NCBI GenBank assembly: GCA_033557465.1
Contig: CM066033.1
Span: forward strand, 380,563,289 to 380,627,288
DNA from: Ichthyophis bannanicus
Lineage: Eukaryota > Chordata > Amphibia > Gymnophiona > Ichthyophiidae
Length of the DNA stretch: 64,000 nt
Direction of reading: 5' to 3'
Both the position numbers and the translations under genes were made by a program. Positions 22,101-32,280 of this stretch are shown here, one piece after another; within the stretch, counting starts at the first letter, position 1, and the number at the start of each line of letters is the position of its first letter. The notes under the pieces are model-generated. The model worked only from the letters and a program-made list of their open reading frames with translations, ran no database searches and was not told the DNA's origin.

Positions 22101-22930
22101 TTGAGCTGCAGGGTTCCTATTCGCTGGGGGCTTGGGATGTTTTCCGTTATCATCAACTTCGGAGTTATCTTCGTACGCTCCCTCAGGCGGCCCTACGTGG
22201 GGAAGTCTGTTCGACGATCGAATTGGCGTTGCTGGGGGGAGATGGGGGAGTCCGCGTGTCTGGTCTCCATCGAATGTTGTGGGAAGGTGTGTCTCCTTTA
22301 GAGGTGGATACTTTGGCGGCTGCTTGGTCGAGGGACTTGGGGGAAGCAGTTAGCGCGGAGCAGCTGTTGGGTGGATTGGCGGACATCCCGACTCTCAGCT
22401 CTCAAGTGCCGCATCGTGATACTCAGTTTCGGATTACGCGTCGTCTCTATTTTGCCCCCCTGAGGGCTTGGCGGGCGGGCATCGGAGTGAGTCCTTGTTG
22501 TCCCCGTTGTGGGCAGGATCGGGCAACTTTGGGCCACATGTTCTGGACTTGCCCCATGGCTCAGGCTTTCTGGGATAGGGTGGGGGGCCATCTTCGTCGC
22601 TGCCTTCCCGGGTTGGAGCCTTTGAGTGCGCGAAATGTGGTGTTGGATATTTGGGGAGCCGACTGGGGGGACATGCTGGAGCCTGTGCAAGTATGCTGGT
22701 TGCGTCTGGCGCTGCTGCTGGCGCGTTTGACGGTGTTGCATCAGTGGTTGGCTGTGAGGGGGCCGTTGCACGGACTTTGGCGATTGCGGCTGCACCATGC
22801 CCTGCTTATGGCCCAGCTGCATGCTGTGGGAGCTGAGCGGCGATGGCGCCGCTTTCTGCGGATGTGGGGGCCCCATGTGCAACTGCTACCCGCAGGGGTG
22901 CGTCGGCGTCTTTCCCGGTGTCCCCCGTAG
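19118..22930 (+). pseudogene. L1/Tx1-type ORF2: AP endonuclease and reverse transcriptase, two frameshifts
   Basis: Nicks target DNA and reverse-transcribes the LINE RNA. The first frame (19118-20230) has RIVSWNVCGLGSP, VVMLQETH, CSVYGPN, GGDFNEV and ISDHALVILEL, the full endonuclease motif set. No ATG precedes it; the open stretch begins at a GTG. A shift near 20200 moves to the second frame (to 21473) with KAPGVDGYRSEFYK, PLPSSYRPISLLN-type text, SFDAEKAFDRVNW, GTRQGCPLSPLLF and the catalytic FADD near 21210. A second shift near 21465 moves to the third frame (21470-22930), ending with a zinc-knuckle-like CCPRCGQDRATLGHMFWTC. Only these two lesions are seen in about 1270 codons, suggesting a young copy. 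The 3' stop is TAG at 22928-22930. Confidence 0.9.
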
Positions 22931-23632
22931 AGTGGGTTTGAGAGTGTACTAGGGTACGGCTGGTGGGTGTGTGTCCGGTGGTGGGGGTGAGCCTTGGATG
23001 AATGGATTGCGGTCCCTTGATCTACTTCATTGTCCCATATCTCGACTTGCTTAGCTGTTCCTATGGGGAGGGGGGGGGGGGTGTCGGTCGGGGCCTGGCC
23101 CGATGTCTTAGGAGAGCGGGTGGCCTGGGAGAAGAATCCACCCTAGGGCCCGCTTTGACTTTGCCTTGGATTGGTAGTAGTGCATGGGATAGTGGCCCCT
23201 GCCCTGGCACTGGGGGGTGGGGGACGGGGAGGTAGTGGGGGGGTATTGGGGGAGGGGTGACTTTGGGGGAGCCAATGTAGGTGGGGAAGGTAGGACACTT
23301 CAGTTGTGGGGGGCTTGTATCACTCCCTCTGTATGCATTGCAGCTGGTTGCTTGTTGTTTACTTCTCTCAGTGACGGCCTACCCGGTTTAGCCGGAATGT
23401 TTGGCTGCCTCTGGCTCTCCCGCTATACAGCCAATGTGCTAGTAGCATACCCTTGTGTTAGTAGCATCATCTCGTTTTGTATATCAACTATTGTATGCTT
23501 TACTAAGTTGTTGTATGTGATTTTCTTTTGTGAATAAAAAAGATTTAACTATAAATATTGTGGTCCCGCCTGCCAGCCCTTCTAGGCAACTACCTATATA
23601 CCCTAGAGGAGGAAGGTGGGTGGTGACAACAT

Positions 23633-23990
23633 GTATTCCAGATATCCACCCACTTTATGAAAAAGTACCCGTTTTATGTCCTTTAAATATCTGCTTTCTA
23701 AACTGTAGGATTTAAAGTAATTTCTTTTGCAGAGACATTGTTCAGCTTAAGTGCTGATTACGGCTGGCAGTTAGCTTCATACCAAGTATTTTTACTCTAG
23801 TCATACGTAACAGATATGTGGCCGTCATGTTAGGAGCCATAGTTCTTTCTATTGGGATTGTTGTTATAACATGTTGCAAAATAATAGTTTTACTTTATGC
23901 TTATTACAACCAATCTAAACTTATGTTTTCTGCCTACCCTTTGTTTAATATTGTTGCATAGTTTTGACTCATAGTCCTCAGGAAAATGCA
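23633..23990 (+). other. Unassigned segment inside ERV1 leader, right of the long LTR
   Basis: A/T-rich sequence absent from ERV2. A 44-codon stretch from ATG 23828 encodes a hydrophobic span (MLGAIVLSIGIVVITCCKII) then LLYAYYNQSKL, like a membrane anchor with a short tail. It is too short to call a gene. If the long LTR is a solo insertion, this was once contiguous with 13616-14520. Confidence 0.35.
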
Positions 23991-25553
23991 GCCTGACTGC
24001 CCGCCCCCTCTGTCTATTGTCAAGTACGTCATCATGGGGGGGGGGGGGGTCGGAGTCCACGCAGATTCTGTTGAAATGTATGACTAGGAATTTTAGCAAG
24101 GGATTTGCTGGAGACTATGGGATAGAATGTCTTCGTCCCGATTAGAAATGCTCTGAAAAGGAGTGGCCAGTTTTAGCCACTTCATGGCCCCGTGAGGGCA
24201 CCTTTGATATTAGTATAGTTTCCCGTGTTTCTCAGGTTGTATAGAAAATGTTCCCTGATCAATTCCCCTATATAGATTCCTGGTTAAGTGTTTGTGAAGG
24301 GAAAAAAAAACCCCTCCTGAATAAAGCGTTGCTATGAGAAACAGTGTAGGAGATTGGTAGCAACCACAAGGGAGGGGGGGCCCGGAACTCTGGAAAGGGA
24401 AAAAAGCTGCCCGTTTATTCTGCCCCAGAATCTCCAGACATTCCACTCTGTCCGTCCCAGTATCTTTATAGGCCAGTCCCCTCAGCTCTGCCACCACCCC
24501 GGGCAGAGCCTGGGGCAGGGGGGGACACCTCCCTGCAGATGTACCCCAAGTAGTTCACCAGCCACCTCCACAGCAGGAGGACGCGCATCCCCTCTTGACC
24601 GGAAGCCCTGGCTCAGTTTAAAGTACTCCGAGTGGGCCACAGTCCACCGATGACACTACAAGCAGGGATTCATTTGCCAGTTCAGGGTCACTCACAGCCA
24701 GAGCCCAAGAACATGAAGTGGAACCCAGACAGTCACGATTGCCGTATACCTTCAGAAGTACAACTACCAGTAAAAGGGATGGTCATGTTATACCATTGTG
24801 CCAGGTCCAGGGCCTACCCACCCTTAATACCGAAGGCCAGCCGACCAGCCTTGTTTATGTGCCTTTTTCCACCACTGATTTACTGAACTGAAAGACGCAT
24901 TATGCCTCCTATACTGAGAAGCCTTAGGATTTGATTGAACCAATGAACAGTATTATGCAGACCCATCAGCCTTGATGGCCCCAAGTGGGATCCAAATAGT
25001 GCAGGCAGCCCTCACTATATACCCCATATGATCCAGCAGCCCAGGAGAATTTGCGTATGGTAAACGCAGCTTTTGTCAGTCAGTCCCAGAGAGATATAAA
25101 ACAAAAATTACAGAAATTGGATGGATTTGCGGGCATGAATACAGCACAGTTAATGGAAGTTGCTCAGAAAGTGTTTGTGAATCGTGAAAATGAATGTGAC
25201 AGAGAAAGTGAACGTAAGATGAAGAAAAAAGCAGATCTTCTTGCTGCTGCTTTAGTTGAACGACGTGAAGGAGGTTTTCCTAATCGAAGGAGCAGAGGAC
25301 GTGGAAGGGGTCATGAAAATGATCGTCCCCCACTGGGTGCAAATCAGTCTGCCCATTGTAGAGAAGAAGGACATTGGAAAAGTGAATGCCCGTATTTTGA
25401 CTCCACCCCCAGGAGGGGAGGAGGACGTACTTGAAGAACAGGAGGTTGATTTCAGAGTCGTGGAAGAATAAACCGAGCACAGTTCCAGCAAGAGAGGGAA
25501 GAAGCTATTGCGGGAGTGGCAGTTGCAACGGGCTATGACATGGATGAAGACTA
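23991..25553 (+). pseudogene. ERV1 leader remainder and gag remnant
   Basis: From about 23991 the sequence again parallels ERV2 (34680 onward): leader to about 24205, including a run of G at 24037-24049, then gag. Matrix-like text decays at once. The conserved pieces are the C-terminal part of capsid (QRDIKQKLQKLDGFAGMN, about 25090), an Arg/Gly-rich basic stretch (NRRSRGRGRG) and one zinc knuckle, AHCREEGHWKSECP, whose first Cys is replaced (reads SAHC). Compared with ERV2, the capsid N-terminal half is largely deleted around 24980-25040. Many stops are present. In an intact provirus Gag would form the particle core. Confidence 0.75.
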
Positions 25554-25589
25554 GGCCAGACCGGACTCCAAGTTCACCCTGGGTTCCCA

Positions 25590-25870
25590 GGAGCCTATGG
25601 TCAGTTTGAAAATAGGGGACCAATATATGGACTTTATGGTGGATACAGGAGCAGAACACTAAAGCCAGTAGCCCCTTTGTTTTCTTGATGCATCACCATT
25701 GTCAGAGCTACTGGGGCTAGGGCCACTAAGCCTTTCCTGCAGAACCGCACGTGTGAACTAGGGGGACAGAAAATAACCCACCAGTTCTTGTATATGCCTG
25801 AATGCCCTGTTCCACTTTTGGGCCGAGATATGCTTGCTAAGCTCCAGGCGCAGATATCCTTTGCTGAAGG
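25590..25870 (+). pseudogene. ERV1 protease remnant
   Basis: Parallel to 36514-36780. The catalytic region begins DQYMDFMVDTGAEH, with the aspartic protease DTGA signature near 25643, then is interrupted by a short deletion that removes SVVAK-type residues and introduces a stop. Unlike ERV2, the downstream PLLGRDML box is intact here. Confidence 0.72.
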
Positions 25871-26129
25871 GGGAGAAATGCAAATGACTGTAAACCCAAA
25901 GCCTGCTGTATTGATGGTGCTGACTGTCCCCCGAGAAGAAGAGTAGCGCTTCTATAGTGCATCTCCAACCAAGCCAGCTAGTTCCTGTATACCCACCAAC
26001 CTTTTAGCCCCACGTGCAGGGCCGGATTTACGTATACGCCATGTACGCCATGGCGTAGGGCCCACAGCCGGCAGGGGCCCACAAAAAAAGAACCAGTTTT
26101 TTTTTTTTAAACTCAATTTAAAAAAAAAA

Positions 26130-26510
26130 ACCTGGTGGCTGCCGCCGCGGGGCCCCCTCTGCTGCCGCGGGGGCCCCGTCTACAAGCTGGTCGGGTCGGG
26201 TCGGGTCCGGTCGGGTCGGGTCGGGTCTCTCTCCCTCCCTCCCTCGCTGCAGGCTGCGAGAGACGCGAAGATAGAGCGTCTCCTCGCGTCTGTGTTAAGC
26301 CCGCAGGGGCTGATGGGATTTCCCATCAGCCCCTGCCGGCTTAACACAGACGCGAGGAGACGCTCTCCCTTCGCATCTCTCGCAGCCTGCAGCGAGGGAG
26401 GGAGGGAGAGAGACCCGACCCGACCCGACCAGCTTGTAGACGGGGCCCCCGCGGCAGCAGAGGGGGCCCCGCGGCGGCAGCCACCAGGTTTTTTTTTAAA
26501 ATTAAATTTT
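26130..26510 (+). repeat. GC-rich palindrome in hAT copy 2
   Basis: Arms of about 185 bp are centred near 26319 (CTGATGGGATTTCCCATCAG). They include repeated GGTCGGGTC (26190-26226) mirrored as GACCCGACC (26412-26430). The central motif is the same as in the palindromes at 10507-10885 and 59640-59980. Confidence 0.92.
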
Positions 26511-26519
26511 ACTTTAGGC

Positions 26520-27470
26520 CGGGGGGGGGGTAGGACTGGTAATGGGCTATGGGGGGGGTAGGACTGGTAAGGGGCTATGGGGGGGGTAGGACTGGTAATG
26601 GGCTATGGGGGGGGTAGGACTGGTAATGGGCTATTGGGGGGGCTGGGGCTGGAAATGGACTGGGGGGGGTAGGGCTGGTAATGGGCGATTGGGGGCTGGG
26701 GCTGGAAATGGGCTGGGCTGGCTGGGCTGGGCTGGGGGGGGTTAAGGCTAGAGGTGGGCTGATGGGGTTAGGACTGGTAATGGACTGTGGGCTGTTGGGG
26801 GGGCTTAGAACTGGCAATGGGCTTTGGGGGGGTTAAGACTGGTAATGGGCTGTGGGCTGATGGGGGCTGGCTGGTAATGGGCTATGGGGGGGCTAGGACT
26901 GGAAATGGGCTGGGGGGTTAAGACTGGAGGTGGGCTGTTGGGGGGGGGTTAGAACTGGTACTGGGCTTTGGGGGGGTTAAGACTGGTAATGGGCTGTGGG
27001 CTGATGGGGGTTGTCTGGTAATGGGCTATGGGGGGCTAGGACTGGAAATGGGCTGGGGGGTTAAAACTGGAGGTGGGATGATGGGGTTAGGACTGGTAAT
27101 GGGCTGTGGGCTGATGGGGGGGGTAGGACTGGCAATGAGCTATGGGGGGCTGACTGGAAATGGGTTGATGGGGTTAGGACTGGAAGTGGGCTGATGGGGG
27201 GTTAGGACTGGTAATGGGTTATAGGGGGGGCTTAAACTGACAATGGGGTGATGGGGGTTAAGGACTGAAAATGGGGTGATGGGGGTTAAGGACTGTAAGT
27301 GGGGTGATGGGGGGGCTAGGACTGGTATTGGGTTGGGGGGTTGCTAGGACTGGAAATGGGCTGATGGATGGCTAGGACTGGAAATGGGCTGATGCAGGGA
27401 CTAGAAGGGAATGGATGCTGGGTGAGGCTGGAACTAGAAGGGAGCTGATGTTGGGGGAGGATTAGAATGG
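26520..27470 (+). repeat. G-rich minisatellite in hAT copy 2
   Basis: Irregular units of about 20-25 bp, TAGGACTGGTAATGGGCTA plus runs of G. It is the reverse-complement relative of the C-rich array at 9060-10470. Confidence 0.88.
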
Positions 27471-30254
27471 GATGGGGCTGGAAGAGTAAAATGGAGAAGG
27501 GAAAAATATTTTGTGTGGGAGGGATAAAAAATCTACAATTGGCCGGGTATTGGGAGAGTAAGTGGGGATTGAGGATGGAGGGGTAAAATTTGAGTGGATG
27601 AAATAGGAATGAGGAAAGAGCAAAAGGAGAAAGATTAGTATGTTAAAGCAGATGTAGAGAGAGAATGGAAACAAATCTAGAAGAGAGAAGAAAGGACAAA
27701 TGGACAGCAGACGATGGAGAGTTAGCAGAAGACACGAAGAAACCAGAAGAAAGTGGCTGGAGCAATTGCAGCTGAAAAAAATGCACAAAAGGTAGAAAAA
27801 TATCTCTTTATTTTGAATTTATTAATTGGAATATGTCAGCTCTGGTAAATGTGCATCATTAACATCTGTGCTTTGTTTAGTACAAGAGCAAATTAATGTA
27901 TAGTTTTATTTCTACAGTGTTGTACATTCCAAGTTTGGCTTTTGGGATTCCCAGTTTAATTATTGTCTTCCTATTTCTAAATTGTGATTACTTGTTTGGT
28001 GATGGTCTATGTTCTGCATGTGTAACTGAGCTGAGGTGTTCTGTTTATATAATTCCTATTTGACATTGCCACTTGTTCTCTTTCCCCAGTAGGTCATGTA
28101 TTGTTGTTCTCTGAAATGTATTGGTTTAATATTTGCAGTGTTGCCTTTTGATTGGTAGAGTATGGTGCTTTGTGAGTCCTGGTAGTGCTGTTAGGATACG
28201 GCGGGTTTACTATGGGCAGTGTTTGTAGTAGTTCCTAATGTGTCTGGCAGTTGGCACTGGATTATAGTAATGTAGAAATCTTTTAGTCTTTCTTTATCCA
28301 TACACTCATTAAGAGGCACGTTTACTAAAAGTTAGTATATGGTAACATTATGCAAATATTTATGCAAATGAGGCCCCTTATGCAAATGAGGTCCGCACCC
28401 CCCTTGGGCCGCCCCTGCTGGGGGCCCACAATTTTTGTTGGCGTAGGGCCTCACTCAAGTTAAATCCGGCCCTGCCCACGTGAAGTATGGGCAGAAGATA
28501 ATCCACCTGGCCTAGCGAAGAACATAGACCCTGTCATTGTTACCCTCAAGCCAGGAGCGGAACCAGTGCATGTGAAGCAGTATCCTCTTCCTCGACCAGC
28601 TATTGAAGGTATCCACTGCCATCTGATGAAACTATTGAAGTATGGACTTCTCAAGGAGTGCCAGTCACCTTGGAATACCCCCCTTCTCCCAATCAAGAAA
28701 CCTGGGACGGGGGATTACCACCCAGTACAAGATCTGAGGCGGGTAAATGATGCAGCTGAAACTATACACCCAGTGGTACCAAATCCTTATACTCTCTTGG
28801 GACGGATCCCCGTTGAGGCTACTCATTTCACTGTCCTGGACCTGAAAAATGCCACCTTCTGCATACGCCTAGCCCCAACCAGTCAACTTTTGTTCGCTTT
28901 TGAATGGCAAGACCCCACAACAGGAAGGCGGGGTCAACTTACCTGGACTCGATTACCCCAAGGATTTAAAAATTCACCTACTCTTTTCAGTGCTGCTTTG
29001 AATCGAGATCTCTCAAGTTACTCTGTGAACCCAGGACGAAGGGTTCTTCTTCAGTATGTGGATGACCTGCTCATAGCCACAAATTCAGAAAGTGAATGTC
29101 TACAAGCCACCAGTGAACTCTTGCACCTTCTAAATGAGGCTGGATACAAAGTCTCAAGAGCCAAGGCACAATTATGTCAAACTGAAGTTAAATATCTAGG
29201 ATTCCAGGTGCCCAGCAGAATATGACGCTTGGGACCAGAACGCAAAGAAGCTGTATGCAGTATTCCTACTCCAACCACCAAGAGGCAAGTGAGAGCCTTT
29301 CTAGGAGCTGCAGGTTATTGCCGAATATGGATACCCAACTTTGCTCTGCTGGCAAAACCATTGTATCAAGCTACCAAAGGAATGGAAAAGTCTCCATTGG
29401 AGTGGGGACCTGAACAGGATGCAGCCTTTCGATCTTTAAAAGCCGCTCTGATGTCATCACCAGCTCTGGGTCTACCAGATGTCCAGAAACCTTTCCGTCT
29501 CTATGTTCATGAGTCATAAGGAAATGCTCTAAGGGTGCTGACTCAATCTCTTGGATCTTGGCAACGGCCAGTAGCCTACTTGTCAAAACAGTTGGATGTG
29601 GTAGCAAGAGGTTGGCCCCCTTGTATGAGAGCTGTTGCAGCTACAGCCCTTTTAGTGAGCAAAGCAGACAAGCTCACTCTGGGACAGAATCTTCAAGTTA
29701 CTGTACCACACTCTGTTCTGACCCTCATGGAACACAAAGGGAGTTTCTGGCTCACAAATTCACGAATGATGAAGTATCAGAGTATGCTGTGTGAGAATCC
29801 ACAATTGCAATTGAAGGTCAGTCAAGCTCTGAATCCTGATACGTTGCTCCCAATTGGTCCTGGCCCCCCTGATCATGACTGTTTGGAGATTATGGACACT
29901 GTATTCTCAAGTCGCCCGGATTTGACTGATGTTCCTTTGGAGAACCCAGAACGGACTTTCTTTATGGATGGAAGCAGTCTCGTCATCAATGGGCATTGTA
30001 GTGCCGGGTATGCAGTGGTGACCCTTGATCTGGTAGTTGAGTCCTCAGCTCTGGCCCCAGGAACTTCAGCACAGAAAGCTGAACTGATACCTCTCACTAG
30101 AGCACTGACAATAGGAAAGGGGCTCTGTCTAAATGTGTACCCAGATTCCAAGTATGCCCTTACAACCTTGCATGCACATGGGGCCCTGTACAAAGAATGA
30201 GGGTGGATAACCTTAGGAAGCAAGTCCATTAAGTATGATCCTGAGATATTGACA

Positions 30255-30867
30255 TTATCAGATGCATACTGCCTACAGACCTCAGAATTTAGGAAAAGTA
30301 GAACGTATGAATAGAACCCTGAAATCTCAGTTGTCTAAACTTTGTCAAGAATTTTACCTGAAGTGGCCCCAGGTTCTTCCTATAGCCCTTCTTAGGATAT
30401 ACTTAGCCCCTACTAAGTCTTTAGGAGTTTCCCCTTTTGAGATTCTGTATGGGCGACCCCCGCCTATTGTATAGGGAATAAAGGGAGATATGGAACAGAT
30501 TAGATCTGAAATTACTAGACAAGAACTATTGGTTTTAAGTTCTGTTTTGCAGAGTCTTCATACGTGGGTACAAGATCAGCTGCCCATCCATCTAACAGAA
30601 CCGCTGCATCCTCTCAAGCCTGGCGTCTCGGTGTGGATCAAAGAGTGGAGAAAGACACCGTTGGCAACGCATTGGAAGGGACCTTATGTTGTCATCTTAT
30701 TAACCCCAACAGCAGTTAGAGTTGCAGAACTCGAACCCTGGATTCATCACAGTAGAGTAAAGCCAGCAGCCGTTGATAGCACTGTAGAACGGAAGGCAGC
30801 TACAGAAGTTTTCGCTATGTGGCAATATTACCCTATACCCCAAAATGATGCTTTTACGCAAGTATAA
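30255..30867 (+). pseudogene. ERV1 integrase C-terminal remnant joined by deletion to the env tail
   Basis: Text parallel to the ERV2 integrase starts abruptly at HTAYRPQ (about 30262), because about 0.8 kb of the equivalent of 38718-39510 is missing, including the zinc-binding domain and two of the three catalytic acidic positions. It runs to a stop at 30472-30474, then a second stretch (30490-30867) carries the GPY-type C-terminal module (HWKGPYVVILLTPTAV). At about 30770 it passes without a stop into the last 30 residues of the env cytoplasmic tail ([17 protein letters not shown]), so nearly all of env (about 3 kb in ERV2) is deleted. Confidence 0.82.
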
Positions 30868-30913
30868 TATGTGATTTAATTCTCACCCTTTCTCACTTGC
30901 GGGTGAGAATAAT

Positions 30914-30925
30914 CAAAGGGGGGAA
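30914..30925 (+). promoter_or_regulatory. Polypurine tract of ERV1
   Basis: AAAGGGGGGAA immediately precedes the 3' LTR start (TGTGG at 30926). The same tract lies before the ERV2 3' LTR at 43136-43147. It would prime plus-strand synthesis. Confidence 0.8.
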
Positions 30926-31452
30926 TGTGGCAGGCTATGGCCTATAATAGTCTGCAAATATGAAAGGCCTGTAAGTTAGGCCCTGATTCCAACCCCCATC
31001 TTAGTAAGAACTAAAAATCTGTAAAAGTCTGAGAAAGCTGTTTTAAACTGCTAAATAAGGAGTCTTCATAAATACATAAATCTTTCATTATTCTCTTGTG
31101 TTCTGATGATAGAAATGTTTCAATACCTGCATTGCTAGAGCTAGAAACGACCCTGCAGTAGAATTGTATCAATACCTAGAAACTGTACCATTGTTAGAAT
31201 AGCCTGGGAAGGGGGAGCAGGGTGCTAGGCCTAGAGAGGGTCCCTGATTGGACAAGTGCAGGGGGCGTTGGGACCAATAGAAATTCTGCATGTATCAAAC
31301 TGAAAAGAAATGTATAAAATGAATATGTTTCTGTAAGAGCTTTGCTCAGTCCTTTTTAAAGCTTGACTATCTGAGCCTTGTGCACAATAAATTGGCTTGG
31401 ATCCTTGAACTCATTCCTGGTATTATTTATTGCATGCTTATCAGCTGCTACA
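30926..31452 (+). repeat. 3' LTR of ERV1
   Basis: 527 bp, TGTGGCAGGC to GCTGCTACA, with TATAAAA and AATAAA in the same places as the 5' LTR. It is followed by ATAGAATGAGGTGACC, where the satellite resumes in the phase it left off at 12346. Confidence 0.93.
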
Positions 31453-31719
31453 ATAGAATGAGGTGACCTGCACAGAGCGGTGGGTACAGGCCTAAGCAAA
31501 GGCATAGAGAGGGGTGACCTGCACAGAACGGTGGGTACAGGCCTAAACAAAGACATAGAGAGAGGTGACCTGCACAGAGCGGTGGGTACAGGCCTAAACA
31601 AAGACATAGAGAGGGGTGACCTGCACAGAGCAGTGGGTACAGGCCTAAACAAAGACATAGAGAGGGGTGACCTGCACAGAGTGGTGGGTACACCCCTAAA
31701 CAAAGACATAGAGAGGGGT
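31453..31719 (+). repeat. 51-bp satellite, block 2 (about 5 units)
   Basis: Same unit and phase as block 1, bounded by the ERV1 3' LTR on the left and an inverted solo LTR on the right. It is mostly the GGCC variant. Confidence 0.95.
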
Positions 31720-32280
31720 TGCTGTAGCAAAGTGCAGTCAATGAATAAGTCCAGGAGTCGATTGACAGGGTCCAAGTCAGTTTATTGTGCACAAGGCCCA
31801 GTCAGTCAAAGCAGCAAAAGGTACTGAGCAAAGGTTTATATAGAGACATTACTTTTTATACCGCTTTTTCAGTTTGATACATGAAAACGTTCTATTGGTT
31901 CTAGCTCGATACATACAAACTTCTCATTGGTTATACATTCCCTTCATTTGTCCAATTAGAAATCCCTCCGGAACCTAGCAACCGGCCACCTCCCTTAGGA
32001 TTGCTTGAACAATGGTACAGTTCTAGATCTGCTACTTTTCTATTGCAAGGTTAACTTCAGCTTCTGGAATGCATATACTGTTACTTTTCTGTTCTTTCAC
32101 ATACAAGAGAATAATAGAAGACTTATGCATTCATAAAAAGTTCTTATTAAGCATTTTAAAACATCTTTCTCATTTTTCACAGATTTATGGTTCTTTTCTA
32201 GCTATAATGGAAATTAGGATCCAGGCCTAACTTACAGGCCTTTCATAGTAGCAGGCTATGCTAGGCCATAGCCTACCTCA
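31720..32280 (-). mobile_element. Solo LTR of the ERV1/ERV2 family, minus orientation
   Basis: 561 bp. Read on the minus strand it starts TGAGGTAGGCTATGGCCTAG and ends GCTACAGCA, with AATAAA near the end (31785-31780 on the minus strand), as in the other LTRs. It is flanked by a perfect 4-bp duplication GGGT (31716-31719 and 32281-32284), and the satellite unit is restored if it is removed. It is clearly more diverged from the ERV1 and ERV2 LTRs than they are from each other, so it is probably an older subfamily. A solo LTR arises by recombination between the two LTRs of a provirus. Confidence 0.92.

Larger units (their letters stand above)
16112..23550 (+). mobile_element. Near-full-length L1/Tx1-type LINE
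   Basis: A 7.4-kb insertion flanked by a perfect 14-bp duplication TATAAATATTGTGG (16098-16111 and 23551-23564), as made by target-primed reverse transcription. It contains a 5'UTR (16112-16285), ORF1 (16286-17092), a 2.0-kb spacer, ORF2 (19118-22930 with two frameshifts), a G/T-rich 3'UTR and a short tail GAATAAAAAAGATTTAAC with AATAAA at 23534. Codon use in ORF1 and ORF2 is GC-rich, unlike the A/T-rich LTR it interrupts. It is the youngest-looking element by coding integrity. Confidence 0.93.
14521..23628 (+). mobile_element. Long solo LTR-like element (about 1.65 kb without its L1 insertion)
   Basis: Starts TGTGACAAGG and ends GTGGTGACA, so the ends are TG and CA within short inverted repeats. 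It is flanked by ACAT (14517-14520 and 23629-23632), a possible 4-bp duplication. It has a TATA-like TTATATGG near 15697 and a polyadenylation signal AATAAA at 16007-16012, in the order expected for U3-R-U5. An L1 sits inside at 16112-23550 with its own 14-bp duplication. A 320-codon frame occupies the U3-like part (14677-15639). The alternative is that it is the 3' LTR of a deleted retroelement whose 3' internal part is 13616-14520. Confidence 0.55.
26017..28474 (-). mobile_element. Non-autonomous hAT-type element (hAT copy 2), inserted in ERV1 pol
   Basis: A 2458-bp insertion with perfect 14-bp terminal inverted repeats CAGGGCCGGATTTA and a perfect 8-bp duplication CCCACGTG (26009-26016 and 28475-28482). 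Relative to hAT copy 1 it is inverted and shares the A/T-rich part (27470-28390), the minisatellite (G-rich on this strand) and a central palindrome of the same design. There is no transposase frame. Just inside the right end, CAGGGGCGGCCC (minus strand, near 28415) matches the outer end of copy 1, with about 60 further bases outside it. The ERV2 pol is uninterrupted at the equivalent point (about 36940). Confidence 0.92.
25871..30200 (+). pseudogene. ERV1 pol remnant: RT and RNase H, split by an hAT-type element
   Basis: RT is interrupted at its N-terminal lead-in by 26017-28474. After the insertion the sequence continues with VHVKQYPLPRPAIEGIH, LLPIKKPGTGDYHPVQDLR, VLDLKNATFCIRL (usually DLKDAFF), [12 protein letters not shown] and the catalytic YVDDLL at about 29055. 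That frame stays open to a stop at 29223-29225. The connection and RNase H follow in two more open stretches (29229-29519 and 29535-30200) with TFFMDGSSLV, AQKAELIPLTRAL and YPDSKYALTTLHAH, where the TDSKYA box reads PDSKYA. Motifs are gammaretroviral in style. RNase H ends at TGA 30198-30200. Confidence 0.87.
12351..31452 (+). mobile_element. Class I (gammaretrovirus-like) endogenous retrovirus, ERV1, with three nested insertions
   Basis: Two LTRs in direct orientation (12351-12888 and 30926-31452), a PBS, remnants of gag, pro and pol, a fused integrase/env tail and a PPT. Flanks are ACATAA on the left and ATAG on the right, consistent with a 4-bp duplication ATAG with one later change. The 19.1-kb span is inflated by an unassigned segment, a long LTR with an L1 inside (13616-23990) and an hAT-type element (26017-28474). 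Relative to ERV2 it lacks most of integrase and nearly all of env. Its genes have many stops. It sits in the CR1-derived satellite. Confidence 0.92.

Noticed and set aside
24037..24049. The G run as a functional G-quadruplex
   Set aside because: A single homopolymer of about 13 bases at a place where ERV2 has a short G-rich stretch. More likely slippage or a sequencing problem.
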